Below, one piece after another: positions 22,564 to 34,696 of a stretch of 64,000 nt of DNA. The stretch is from Orobanche coerulescens (lineage: Eukaryota; Streptophyta; Magnoliopsida; Lamiales; Orobanchaceae). The translations under genes and the position numbers were made by a program. Numbering within the stretch: position 1 is the first letter of the stretch; each line of letters starts with the position of its first letter. The notes below the pieces were generated by a model. It was not told where the DNA came from. It saw only the letters and a program-made list of their open reading frames with translations, and did not search any database. The stretch lies in assembly GCA_033398695.1 (NCBI GenBank), contig CM065814.1, positions 18,348,358 to 18,412,357 of the forward strand. The letters run 5' to 3'.

Positions 22564-24439
22564 TATTGGGATTCGGTGATTAAAATCGAGATACGCAGCG
22601 AAAAATAAATAGGTCCAACCAGATAAACCAAACCCCAAAACGGATCGATCAAGCATCGTATAAACGAATATAAAATTGACAAAGATAAATTAAGAGATCA
22701 TACCCTCGTAGATCTTTGATAATATCTTCCTGATTCCGAGCACAACACGAATCCAATCAAACGAGCCTTTGGAAATTCCCGAGCACCGAAAGCACCGTGA
22801 CTCTACGTATCACGCGTCGGAAGATGACCGAAAAATTTTTCTATCAATTTATACTCTAAGTATACGGCTAGAAATTGATAGAATTAACTTATATATATTT
22901 TTATAAATACGCTAAGTATTTTATAAAAAAATGTTTTCTCTCAAAATACACTTAGAACTCAAAATGTATAAACTTAGAAAACCTTCTCTCTTTTCCTTTT
23001 CAACTCACGGCTACACCTTTCCTTTATTTGATGAGGAAGATGGTTTTTGTTTTATAAACAAAACACACACCTCCTCAATTATTCCAAGAATAATTAATGA
23101 AGTAATAATACATCAAATGTATTATTAAGTCCCCACATTTAAAAAAAATCACCAAGTCAATTGATGAATGGTAGGGGCGGCAGCTAATGGAGGAGAAAAA
23201 GAAGTTGGTTCGTTTCGGTCCGTGAAACGGACCCTCGTGTATCTAATCCGATAGACAAACCTTGGTATGTTTCAATATTAATCTAATTAATTAATTATAT
23301 CAAAAATATATTCTCTAAGAAATAATATGAATAAATTAACTATCAAGTAATTTATTTAATTAACGAGACCGATTTAATTTATCCAATAAATTGAATTAGA
23401 CATCCAATGTCAAATATTAACCAAGAGAGAATAAGCTAAATATAATCCGTCGTCAATTCCTGTGCCGCGACTCTGTAGGTTCGTCTTAGTTAGCATTGGG
23501 AGGATCCAATGAGTGTTAGCACCACTTAGCCAGTATCGTGGCCCACACCGTAACCTAACTGAAAACGAATGATAGGATCATTCCAAAACCATTATGTCGT
23601 GAATACCATATACATATAAATCCTTCAATCATATGTCCCGGTCAAGTATTAAGGTCACGGTAAAGTCAAACCCTACTATAACTTGACTCTATGCTTTCTA
23701 TTAATGCAAACCGAGATCACCAAGCTCTCGTGTATCAATTACAACTAGCTCTAACTGCTTTGGCCAAAGACTTATGATCTCATTTGCCATTAACCGCATA
23801 GGACATTTACCTGCTCACTAACAGGAGAAAGAATCCTATTTTGGTATTCAGTAGAGACTGTTACTTTTCCATTAAGTTGCATTTCGAGGTTGACCCCACC
23901 AACCGGCGATTGGATCGAACTACTCTAATGACTAACTTAATGTCACAAGCACATCTCCTACTGAAACCTCAAGTCAAAGGTCCACGTATACCTATCACAA
24001 CCTTTCGATTCAGTCATTGACTATCCGTGAGTGATATCCATGCAATCAAATCGAGATGAGTCGTGTTCGAGTACACTAATCCCATTAGCATATCTATAAC
24101 ATGTGCTCCCACTAACCCTTAGTGAAGACCGGCACTCTGCATGTCAAAGTACACGTTATACAAGTCTTGCCTAAACTTATTGCCCAACTAAGTTTTATCG
24201 ACTTGCGAACCAGTTAAGCATTCGAGATCTAAACACTTTCAGTGCCTATCTCCTTATCTCCATAAGGAGTATAATGTTTTCTTTCAAATGCAAGGATAAT
24301 TATTCTATATACCAAATCACAATGCCCGTGATATACAATAGTATAGAAATAATATATGCCTTATTCAATATTCATAATTACAATACAATGCTCTCACTCT
24401 CCCATCCTCTGAATGGCATTCGAGGGCATATTCCTAACA
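22564..24439 (-). repeat. 3' LTR of Angela-like copia
   Basis: On the minus strand it begins TGTTAGGAATATGCCC at 24439, after the purine-rich GTGGGAGAT, and ends at 22564. It is collinear with 29573-30062 plus 32666-34048. A TG-to-TA change affects the start of the other copy. Confidence 0.9.
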
Positions 24440-24454
24440 ATCTCCCACTTTCAC

Positions 24455-25852
24455 TCAATGCCACAAACTATGGTATCTAATACCCATACTCTCAAGATGT
24501 CTCTATCAGACCTTCTGAGATAGTGGCTTGATAAGTGGATCAGCAACGATATTTGTCGTGTCTACTCTCTGCAGTGTAATGTTCCCTAAAAAAATCTGAG
24601 TCTTTATAACCCATTACTCTAAGTTTTCCACCGCCGTATGTAAGAACCAAGTCTTTAGTCCTCCTAATGTACTTAAGAATGTTCTTTACAGCAGTCCAAT
24701 GTTCCTACCCTGGATTTGACTGAAACCAACTTACTACGCTCACAGCATAGGCAATGTCCAGTCTAGTGCAAATCATAGCGTACATAAGGCTACCTACTGC
24801 CGAAGCATAGGGCACCTTACTAATTTCCTTTCTGTCTTCCTCACTTTGAGGACACACCTCTAAGGAAAGTTTTGCACTATATTGCATAGGAAGGAACCCT
24901 CTTTTAGAATCTTCCATCCTAAATCGCTTTAGGTCCTTTTCTATATAGAGGGCTTGGGAAAGACCTAACATTATTTTTTCTCTATCCTGGTAGAGGCGAA
25001 TACCCAGAATATAGGTAGCTTCTCCCAAGTCTTTCATTTAGAACTCTTTAGAAAGCCAAGCTTTCACAGAACTGAGCATTCCTACGTCGTTTCCAATAAG
25101 TAGAATGTCATATATATATAGTATTAAGAACGCAATTTCGCTCCCGCTAACCTTCTTGTAATACAGGGATCCTCTTCGTTTTAGACAAAATCAAACTCTT
25201 TGACTGTCACATTAAAATGAAGATTCCAACTCTGCGATACTTGCTTCAGTCCATAAATGGCATACTGAAGTTTGCATAGTTTATGGATATTGGTTTGAGA
25301 TATGAATCCCTTAGGCTGTTCCATGTAAATCTCCTCCTCGAGGAGTCCATTTAGGAATGCCGTTTTCATATCCATTTGCCATATTTCATAATATAAGTGG
25401 GCTACTATGGAAAGCATCATGTGAATAGACTTAATGATAGCTACAGGCGAGAAGGTATCGAAGTAATCGATTCCTTCTCTTTAGGAATAACCCTTTGCCA
25501 CAAGACTGGCCTTATAGGTATCAACCTTGCCATCTCTATGAGTCTTTCTTTTATAGATCCATTTGTTTCCAATAGGCACTATGCCTTTAGGAGGATCTAC
25601 CAAAGTCCAGACCTGATTAGCATGCATTGAGTCTATCTCAGCTTTCATAGCTTCTTGCCACTTGGCGGAGTCAACATCTACCATCACTTGGTAGTATGTA
25701 GAAGGATCATTCTCTTGAATACTTTCTGTCATCTCATGGACACCCAGTTCCTCTTGATGCAGATATCCATACCTCTCAGGTAAATGAGAAATTCTACTAG
25801 ACTTTCGAGGTTGTGTTTGTATTTTATAAGGTTCGATTCTAATATCTTGCAA
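24455..25852 (-). pseudogene. Broken copia RT with truncated RNase H (Angela-like)
   Basis: RT start KWQEAMKAEIDSMHANQVW near 25665, QMDMKTAFLNGLLEEEIYM near 25370, and the thumb region MKDLGEATYILGIRLYQD near 25030. The palm motif reads YIYD (25107-25118) in place of YVDD, so the catalytic Asp is lost. RNase H opens near 24600 and jumps after YKDSDF straight to the C-terminal tail (LQRVDTTNIVADPLIKPL), so its central part is deleted at about 24597. The stop at 24455-24457 ends HSLWH near the LTR. Stops also occur near 24520. Confidence 0.88.
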
Positions 25853-27170
25853 TGTGTCTCATTTGGTGTTTCTTTTATTTCTTCCAAAGAATATTTCTAC
25901 CTGCCCCACCTTCCTGAATAAACTGACCTTCCAGGAAGTGTGCTTGTATAGAAACGATGATCCTATGATCTTCGTGCATGTATAATATATATCCCATGGA
26001 ATTCCTTGGATATCCTATGAAATGACCTTTCACAGACCTAGCTTCCAATTTCTATACTTTAGTCTTCTTTACATAAGCAGGGCATCCCCAAATCCTAATG
26101 TGACTAAGACTTGGTTTCCTACCTCTCCACATCTCATGTGGAGTCTTAGGAATGGATTTGGAAGGACATCTGTTCAATATATACACAACAATATGGAGCG
26201 TGTAACCCTACAGATAAATCAGTAGATCAGTATAGTTATGCATAGAGCGAACCATGTCCAACAAGGTTCGATTCCTTCTTTCTGACACACAATTTAATTG
26301 TGGAGTAGCTGGAGGAGTGAATTGTAACACTATTCCTAGTTCTTTTAAGAACTCATCAAATTCGGTACTCATGTACTCACCACCTCGGTCTGACCGAAGA
26401 GTCTTAACACGGTTGATTTTCAACTAGGGCTTTAAATTCCTTGAATTTATCAAAAGCTTCAGACTTATGTTTCATTACGTACAGGAATCCATACCTGGTA
26501 TGGTCATCAGTGAATGTAATGAAATACTGAAAGCCATCTCGTGCCACTTCAAAAGGTCCACAGACGTCGGTATGGATCAATCCAAATTTATCAGCAGCTC
26601 TTTCAAAAGTCCCTGCGAAGGGTAACTTAGTCATTTTACTTTGAAGGCAAGATTCACAAGTTGGATAGGGATCTTATCCCAATGGACCCGTAAGCTCATC
26701 TTTCTCCATTTTATGAAACTTGGTCTGATCAATATGACCAAGTCTAAGATGCCACTTAAGTGCTTGGTTCGTTTCTTCCCTACCACGCTTCCTAGTTATA
26801 GTGTTCACAGTTGTTTTATTCTTTAGATTTAAATGGTATAAACCATTTAAGAATGTAGCAGTACCAACCAATTTATTTCTGAAATAAATACGACAGGATC
26901 CATCTCCAATAAATAAGTGAAATCCCTTTCGGTCTATGACCGGAATTGATACAATATTCTTGTGCCCCTTGGCAAAACAAGTACATCATCTAAAGTAAGA
27001 ATAAAACCAGATTCTAAATCCAACATAAGGGATCCGATATCACAAGCCTCGACACTATGCCCACTTCCGACGATGACCATCACCTCCCCTGAATACAGTT
27101 TCCTACTTCGTTCTAGATCCTGATTCATTGTACAAATGCGAGAACTCGCACCGGAATCAAGTATCTAAGA
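25853..27170 (-). pseudogene. Broken copia protease and integrase (Angela-like)
   Basis: The protease shows LDSGASSRICTMN near 27125-27165. The conserved Trp just before it is a stop (TGG-to-TAG, near 27167), but the catalytic Asp remains. The zinc region includes WHLRLGHIDQTKF near 26740. The integrase core has HTDVCGPF near 26570, LRSDRGGEY near 26390 and SERRNRTL near 26270, so all three acidic residues are visible. The region from 26200 to 25853 is decayed linker. Frame breaks separate almost every domain. Confidence 0.86.
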
Positions 27171-28048
27171 AGTAGAATATACAGTTACAGAACAATTTGT
27201 TTCTAAAACCAGTAGTTCCGTACCTGAAGGCGCATTACGGTCAAGCTTTGGACAGTACCTCTTCCAGTGGCCTAGCTCACCGCAGTTGAGGCATATATCC
27301 GTTTTCTTGGCCCCCTTGCTCTTTTGAACCATTGGGGCCTTGCCCTTTCCCTTATCGATCTTGGTTATTGGACCTAACTGCTTCTTGTTCTTTTTCTTCT
27401 TATTTTGGACTTCCAAGTCCCAGAAGAAATCACAAGTGCAGCTTTCTTTCCCTTTGCCTTCATCTGACACTGGGCAGTCGTCAGTTTGTTCACTAGCCTA
27501 GCTAAGTTACATGCAATCTCATTGCAGTTGAAGTTCATGAAAAATTGGGAAAAGGAGTCAGGAAGTGACTGCAGGATAAGGCCAGCTTGGAGAGATGCAT
27601 GCATCTGAAAATCAAGAGCTTCCAATCTCTCAATCATCGAGATCATCTTGGGGATATGGTCCCCAAACCTCTCTCCTTCCTTCATCCTGGCGCCGAATAA
27701 TTGCTTCGATATCTCATATCTAGCAGTTCGGCTATGCTCTCCATAGAGCTCATCCAGGTGCGCTAAGATGGCTCTCGAAGACGTCATCTTTTCTTGGGCA
27801 CGTTGAAGCTCATTGGTCATTGAGCCTAACATGTACCCTCATACTCTTATGTCGTCTTTTACCCATTTCTCATGGGCATCGACATCTTCCTGATTGGCTC
27901 GGTTTCTTGCAGGAGCCGCTGGGATGTCCGCCTCCAAGACGTATCACAGCATTTCCATAGTTAGGACAATCCTCAACTTCCGAAGCCAGTCCACATAGTT
28001 CGGACCAGTCAGGACGTTCTTTTCAAGTAGTATAGCGAGTGGGTTCAT
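27171..28048 (-). pseudogene. Copia gag with zinc knuckle (Angela-like)
   Basis: The likely start is ATG 28048-28046, where the protein reads MNPLAILLEKNVLTGPNYV, the usual N terminus of this gag type. Two TGA codons (near 27950 and 27845) fit CGA-to-TGA changes. The capsid part includes LYGEHSRTARYEISKQLF near 27725 and LQSLPDSFSQFFMNFNCNE near 27550. After a frameshift a Lys-rich stretch leads to the CCHC knuckle CLNCGELGHWKRYC (about 27257-27298). Confidence 0.88.
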
Positions 28049-29560
28049 TGTTATATTGAGAGTTTTGTTAACTGCAGAGAATAATTTAAGATTCGTTAGT
28101 GATTGTTTAATTATGATCCGAGTAAAGAATTTAAGGACTTTCTTTATTCATAACTCGGCCCCCATTATTTTATTGGCATTTACACACTCCCATGTTAAAT
28201 CCGGAAGTCTTGGGTGACTTCATAGTGGTGATCGATTTCTTTACAAAGTTTAATAGAGGGAAACCCATACGGTTTCTATTCTATTATTCTTTATAAAGTG
28301 GTGTCTAACACCAACCCATCTAATGGATGATTCGATCTTATTTTACCCCTAGTTCACTTGCCCTCAACCCATTCGGTTTCTATTGCTCGCTGAACTATCT
28401 ATTTAAACCATCACCTCCTATTAGTCTGACAATTGAATTTTACCCGGCAACCCATACGGTTTATAGGGGTTTGATTTGTCACAACCAAAGGCATCTAATG
28501 CACTCTAGGAATTTATCAACTTTCCCCCAAAAATATTACCCCGAAATACTCAAAAGAATAATATTCCGGTTTAGATTTCAATTTTCCATGAGTTTGACGG
28601 AGGGTAGGAAACCTCGTAACCTTTATAACTTAGTGTTTGTAAGTGGGAGTATTAACGCGATTATATGTTACACATTGCACATTAATCCGTTTATAAGCGC
28701 GGTTTGTCGGTTTGTTTGTTTGTCATCCAATATGAAAACATACACAACCTAAAACTAACAACATGCAGTTCATGGACTGTTTCTAGAATAAAAACATCGT
28801 AATCTAATTACATGTCTTCGGTCTTGAATCTTCGTCTTCTCGAGCGGATCTTCCTCCGGTCTTCGTCATCACATATAAATTTTACATTTGAAAATTTGCA
28901 TCCTATACAAATTTTCTAGTAAAATAAGTAGGCTCAAAACAGCCTTTACAACCCAATCGAACAAAACAAACGATTCAAAACTAGGTCCATGAACTACATC
29001 CCTATTCAAAATTAATGGAACAATTACATTAAAATAAATTGCAATAATGATTAATCTAAAATTGATCTAATCAACAAAAATTAATCCAACAATTAGAATT
29101 AATCCAATTAATTCATTTAACCATTAATTTTAATTTGCTACGGATAAAATAAATATTTCATTAAATAATTATATTTTAGTCAAATTAAATCCAATTTAAC
29201 TTGCGGGAAATTAATTTACCGAACGAAATATAAAAATGGAGTCGGAAAACACAAGGCTCAGGCCAAGCCCGACCGTAGGGGCTTGACCAATGGCCCCGTG
29301 ACCCAGGTCAAGTCCGGCCATTTTTTCGGCTCGTTTTTTCATCCCGAATCTAAAAATAATATTTTTATAATTTTTATATTACACAATTAAATCAGTTTTT
29401 CAAAAGAAAAATAGATTTATATTGTAACATAAAATCATGAAAAAATAATTTTTAGATGAACAATTAAACATCAACAATTAAAACAATTATGATTCTAAAT
29501 CATAAAAAGTAATCAAGCATTCCAAATGAAAATATCGAATATACGATCGCATATACCTCT
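28049..29560. other. Untranslated leader of Angela-like copia
   Basis: This 1.5-kb stretch between gag start and PBS shows no domain-bearing ORF. It contains three near-copies of the motif AACCCATACGGTTTCTA (about 28262, 28368 and 28449) and two CATCTAATG motifs (28318, 28492). An AT-rich part (28900-29560) has nothing recognisable. Confidence 0.6.
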
Positions 29561-29571
29561 CTCTGATACCA
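29561..29571 (-). other. Primer-binding site of Angela-like copia
   Basis: TGGTATCAGAG on the minus strand lies one base after the LTR end at 29573. It matches the initiator-Met tRNA complement for 11 bases. Confidence 0.82.
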
Positions 29572-30062
29572 CTATTGTGATTCGGTGATTAAAATCGAGA
29601 TACGCATCGGAAAATAAACTGGTCCAACCGAATAAAACCAAACCCCAAAACGGATCGATCAAGCATCGTATAAACGAATATAAAATTGACAAAGATAAAT
29701 TAAGAGATCATACCCTCGTAAACATTTGATAATATCTTCCTGATTCCGAGCACAACATGAACCCAATCAAACGAGCTTTTGGAAATTCCCGAGCACCGAA
29801 AGCACTGTGCCTCTACGTATCACGCGAAAAATATTTCTATCAATTTATACTCTAAGTGTGCAGCTAGAAATTGATAGAATTAGCTTATATATATTTTTAT
29901 AAATACTCTAAGTATTTTATAAAAATTGTTTTCTCTCAAAATACACTTAGAACTCAAAATGTATAAACTTATAAAAACTTCTCTCTTTTCCTTTTCAACT
30001 CACGGCTACACCTTTCCTTTATTTGATGAGGAAGATGGTGTTTGTTTTATAAACAAAACACA

Positions 30063-32660
30063 TGTAATACCCGGTTGTAATTCATTCATTATCATTCAGT
30101 AACTATCAGTCAGTAATCATCACTCAGTAATTTTCACTCATTAATAATCATTCATCAGTCATGATTCATTCATTTGCGTTCATTTGGCATGTTGTAACCG
30201 TGTATCAGTTACCGATCGTCATTTCATCTCCGTTTGAGTGTCGGAACGGGAGTATTATCATTATCATCGTGATTGGTAGTCTTGTGCTGGAAGTATCATT
30301 TTTGGCATGTGTTGGACTTGTTCGCGTTCGCAAACGTTTGGTTTGTCGAATCATTCATCGATCGTAGCGAGAAATCGGAGTTGTCGGAATTTCATCTTGT
30401 CCAGCAACGAGTTACGGCCGTAAGGAGTGTCGGATACGGCCGTAATTGACGTTCGTTGTTTCCAGGCCATTTCGGACGAGCGGGACTTACGGCCGTAAGG
30501 ATTTCGGCATACGGCCGTAAGTTGGGAGGTAATCTGGCCGTAAAAGTGGCGATTCTGACGTGCGTGTCGGCGAGGTGCCCAGACGTTTTTGGCCGAAGGC
30601 GAGTTACGGCCGTAAGGGTTTCGGCATACGGCCGTAAGGCGAGGGAGATACGACCGTAAGACTTGGCCGGATACGGCCGTACGCTGCAGGCAGGATGCCT
30701 GGTCATTTCTGACGAAGGCGGGTTACGCCCGTAAGTTCGGCCGGATACGGCCATATCATCCGAGTTACGGCCGTAAGGTGTGCGGGTACGGCCGTAAGGA
30801 TGTCGGCGGATGTTTTTGACAAAGGCGGGTTACGCCCGTAACTCAGGAGCGGTTACGGCCGTAAGTCTCATGTGAGCTTTGACGAAGCCGAGTTACGGCC
30901 GTACGAGTTGGCCGGTTACGGCCGTAAGGCCATTGACTTGGAATGTTACGACCGTAAGAGGGCCGAGTTACGGCCGTAACTTCCGGAAGTATATATGGTT
31001 TGGCCGGGACACTTTTCCTCATTTTTCTCATTTCCTTCATCTTGTCCGAGAGAGAGAGAGCTTGAGGGAGATATTTTGTCATCATCAATCACTTGTGTAT
31101 TCGGATTTCATCATCTTATTTTGTTGGGAAGCTTGGATAGTCGATTTAACACGTTTTCATTGGATCGAAGTGGTTGGATCTTCAAGAGGTAATTTCTTCA
31201 ACACCTTGGATTTCGATTTAGTGTTGAGATATGATGTTTTGGACGTTATAATCATGTTATATGAAGGGATATGTATATGATTATGAGTTTGTATAAGGAT
31301 TCATTGGATTATTTAGGGATTATTCAAGAACACTTTGATTATCGAGTTGAAATTGGGGGTTTTCGATTAATTGTCGTTATAATCACGTTTTTGGATATTC
31401 GTTTTGGATTATTAATCGTATTGAAGATGTTTTGTTGGTTTGAAACACTTCTTGGGGGATTTGATATTGGTATATTGAGGTTTGATTGTAAACAATCGGA
31501 GTTTGGATGCAACGTGTTTGATTTAATGCCTCAATGGACTTGGTTTAGTCGTATCGACGTGTTGAGTTCGTTATATTCATGTTTGTTACGTATGTTGAAC
31601 GGATTGTTGGTTATTGTGTTATTCAAGGTTGTTCGAGCGACCGATATCTCTATTAGGACGTTGTTCGTGGAAGGATAATTGTCACCGGTGTTGTGTAAGT
31701 TAATTCTTACTCGGTTAAAAGGATATTCATCCCTTTTGTTGTTGTTCATTCATAATCATAACTCATTCATCAGTGTATTAACCGTATCAAACTTGTTATT
31801 GTCAATTAATCACTTGATCATAAGGAAGCAGCGGTTCCAATCTTTTCATTGAGCTGTCATTTATTTCACTACCATTCCACCTCGGTGAGTCATTATTCAT
31901 TTTCGATGTCACTTTTGTTATATCGTGGCATTCCGGGTCATACTGGCGTGCCGGTTGGTATGTGTTGGATTTTCATGTCGGGCACGTTTAAGTCGTGTGT
32001 TGGTTGTTGGCCTCACATTGGACTGTGCACACGAGTCATATTGTCTCGTGAGACTGATTAGGTACAAGACCACACGTGTATTCGATCGATACTCGTTGGT
32101 GGCTTGTGCACGGACACATTTCCATCCCGGGCGTAGTGTGGTACCACCCTTTGAGCCGTACTGTTAGTTGATTCATATAGCATGTTTGATTGCGTATGTT
32201 TCGGCTGTGATATTTCATAACTTCGGATATAATCATGATTGTGTATTTTCAACCCTTGAGGATTGTTGTTACGTGTAACTAACCTACCGGGATTTTGTTT
32301 TTCAGGTCATGGCAAGGCAAAAGCACGGGAATAGCATGTTGATGTAGAGGAGTCCCAGTGATACTAGTAGGGGGCCCCGATCTTTCAGTTATTCATGTTA
32401 TTGTCCTTTATTTTCCGCTGCAGACTTTCATTTGGATATTCCGTTTCATTCAGTGTTGTGTATTTTATCTTCATATAAAATACACTAGTATTCGGTATTG
32501 TCCTGGTGTGTTGTAACTAAACTCCTCATCGGAGTAATTATTGTTGTAATGTGGTTCGGTACTACATTTATCCTGTGTAATTCATTCATTTTCATTTGCC
32601 TGGTGGGTCCCAGTTGGGGATCTACGGCACTGTAATATCCGCCTAGTTTGGGGTGTTACA
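30063..32660 (+). mobile_element. Solo Ty3 (Tekay-like) LTR
   Basis: The segment starts TGTAATACCCGG and ends GGGTGTTACA (2,598 bp). It is flanked by ACACA on both sides (30058-30062 and 32661-32665). The uninterrupted site is present in the other copia LTR, so the insertion is certain. No internal region follows, so it is a solo LTR left by LTR-LTR recombination. Terminal sequences are like those of the other Tekay-type LTRs here, but the body is a different family. It carries the densest palindrome array in the window and a TATA box. ORFs within it (for instance 31271-31678) have no recognisable domain. Confidence 0.93.
30413..30998 (+). promoter_or_regulatory. Nine palindrome pairs (TACGGCCGTA) and TATA box
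   Basis: Thirteen exact TACGGCCGTA and five one-base variants are grouped in nine pairs. Pair starts are 30413/30435, 30488/30510, 30605/30627, 30649/30672, 30724/30746, 30766/30787, 30831/30854, 30894/30917 and 30947/30969. The spacing within pairs is 22, 22, 22, 23, 22, 21, 23, 23 and 22 bp. TATATATGG starts at 30990, 16.5 bp after the last centre. A promoter-proximal array is the natural reading; the binding factor is unknown. Confidence 0.8.
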
Positions 32661-34053
32661 ACACACACCTCCTAAATTATTCCAAGAATAATTAATGAAA
32701 TAATAATACATCAAATGTATTATTAAGTCCCCACATTTAAAAAAAATCACCAAGTCAATTGATGAAAGGTACGGGCGGCAACCAAGGGAGGAGAAAAAGA
32801 AGTTGGTTCGTTTCGGTCCTTGAAACGGACCCTCTGTATCTAATCCGATAGATAAACCTTGGTATGTTTCAATATTAATATAATTAATTAATCTAATTAA
32901 TTAACTATATCAAAAATAAATTCTCTAAGAAATAATATGAATAAATTAATTATCCAATAATATATGTAATTCACGAGACCGATTTAATTTATCCAATAAA
33001 TTGAATTAGACATCCAATATCCAATATTAACCAAGAGAGAATAAGCTAAATATAATCCGTCGTCAATTCCTGTGCCCCAACTCTGTAGGTTCGTCTTAGT
33101 TAGCATTGGGAGGATCCAATGAGTCTTAGCACCACTTAGCCAGTCTCGTGGTCCACACCGTAACCTAACTGAGAACGAATGATAGGATCATTCCGAAACC
33201 ATTATGTCGTGAATACTGTATATGTTTAAACCCTTCAATCATATGTCCCGGTCAAGTAGTAGGGTCACGGTAAAGTCAAACCCTACTGTAACTTGACTCT
33301 ATACTTTCTGTTATGCAAACTGAGATTACCGAGCTCTCGTGTATCAAATACAAGTAGCTCTAACTGTTTTGGTCAAAGACTTATGATCTCATTTGCCATT
33401 AACCGCATATAACATTTACCTTCTCACTAACAAGAGAAAGAATCCTATTTTGGTATTCAGTAGAGACTACTACTTGCCCATTAAGTTGCATTTCGAGGTT
33501 GACCCCACCAACCGGCGATTGGATGGAACTACTCTAATGACTAATTTAATATCACAAGAACATCTCCTACTGAAACCTCAAGTCAAAGGTCCACGTATAC
33601 CTATCACAACCTTTCGATTCAGTCATTGACTATCCGTGAGTGATATCCATGCAATCAAATCGAGATAAGTCGTGTTCGAGTACACTAATCCCATTAGCAT
33701 ACCTATAACATGTGCTCCCACTAACCCTTAGTGAAGACCGGCACTCTACATGTCAAAGTACACGTTATACAAGTCTTGCCTAAACTTATTGCCCAATTAA
33801 GTTTTATCGACTTGCGAACCAGTTAAGCATTCGAGCTCTAAACACTTCCAGTGCCTATCTCCTTATCTCCATAAGGAGTAGAATGTTTGCTCTCAAATGT
33901 AAGGACAATTATTCTATATACCAAATCACAATTCCCGTGATATACAATAATATAGAAATAATAGATACCTTATTTAATATTCAGAATTACAATACAATGC
34001 TCTCACTCTCTCATCCTCTGAGTGGCACCTGAGGGCATACTCCTAATAGTAGG

Positions 34054-34236
34054 AGCTTCAGTCGATTGGCATGGGACTCTTATCATAAGCATACAAAGAG
34101 AGGCAGGAACAAATGTGCAGACTATCTTGCTAAGCTTGGTCATGATGTTATTGGGTTTGAGTTGTGTACTGATCCACCCGATCCTTTGATAGATTTGCTT
34201 AGATCAGATATAGAGGACTCTCCTCAAACTCTTTAG
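34054..34236 (+). pseudogene. LINE RNase H, 3' half
   Basis: The frame that breaks off at 22563 resumes here and reads through RNKCADYLAKLGHDVIGFEL, the typical C-terminal RNase H motif of plant LINEs, to TAG at about 34234. The 3' untranslated end with an A-run closes the element at about 34275. Confidence 0.85.
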
Positions 34237-34275
34237 TTGTTATTTAATATTTCTTTTCCGATGGATCAAAAAAAA

Positions 34276-34696
34276 GTGTTACTTAATACTTATTCTTGTC
34301 AAAAAGAAGAAAATATAGTCAAAAAGTAACACGATTTCAATGTAATACCGTCTCACATAAATTTATGTGGGGAAAAAACAAAAAGAATAAAGCAAGTTAT
34401 AATTTCTAGAATGAAAACAAATTTCGACGGGAATATATAATTTTAAAAGATAATTTATTCTTTTTATATTCATACTAAATGTTAGTAGTACAATAAGACC
34501 TTCAAATTAATATTGTCGGGATTTCAAATTATTTAATTAGTCCAGATTAAAGTTAATTGAAGTAATAACACATTTATGTATAACTATTTATAGATTGTAT
34601 AAATGTATAACTATTTATGGAGTCATATTTGATAAATGTATAACTATTTACAGATTCAGAAGCAAGATATATAATAATAAGTTTTTGATTTATATA
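34276..34696. other. AT-rich spacer without recognised genes
   Basis: No coding potential is seen. A 9-bp inverted repeat (GTGTTACTT at 34276 and AAGTAACAC at 34324-34332) encloses a 57-bp A-rich segment. It is too weak to call an element. Confidence 0.4.

Larger units (their letters stand above)
22564..34048 (-). mobile_element. Angela-like Ty1/copia element
   Basis: A full-span minus-strand copia element bounded by 1.87-kb LTRs (22564-24439 and 29573-34048, the latter holding a solo LTR) and the target duplication GTAGG. Angela-like affinity is inferred from the LTR start TGTTAGGAATATGCCC, the LTR length and the PBS. The inner LTR ends read CAATA, so the terminus is not the canonical CA. 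Gag, PR, IN, RT and part of RNase H are present in copia order, all decayed. The leader between PBS and gag is unusually long (1.5 kb). Confidence 0.9.
29573..34048 (-). repeat. 5' LTR of Angela-like copia, interrupted
   Basis: Without the inserted solo LTR and one target copy it is about 1,873 bp, equal to the 3' LTR. Its outer end reads CCTAATA at 34048 (minus TATTAGG), so the canonical TG has become TA. The interruption is at 30063-32660. Confidence 0.9.
19645..34275 (+). mobile_element. L1-type LINE, split by two copia insertions
   Basis: A plus-strand non-LTR retrotransposon. The ORF1 C-terminal part, the endonuclease, the post-RT zinc region and RNase H are recognisable in order, followed by a short A-run (34268-34275). 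The Tork-like copia interrupts it upstream of 19645 and the Angela-like copia interrupts RNase H. Joining 22563 to 34054 restores an open frame across the target site, which proves that one RNase H was split. The reverse transcriptase domain is missing. The 5' end and any target duplication of the LINE itself are outside the window or unrecognisable. Confidence 0.85.

Noticed and set aside
30392..30754. Minus-strand ORF with repeated RPYAE-like phrases
   Set aside because: It is the translation of the palindrome array; the repeats follow the DNA palindromes and there is no domain.
30413..30998. CRISPR-like array
   Set aside because: The repeats are short palindromes with unequal gaps between pairs, in a plant LTR, with no cas genes.
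31271..31678. 135-residue ORF in the solo LTR
   Set aside because: No recognisable domain, biased composition, and it lies in an LTR where no gene is expected.
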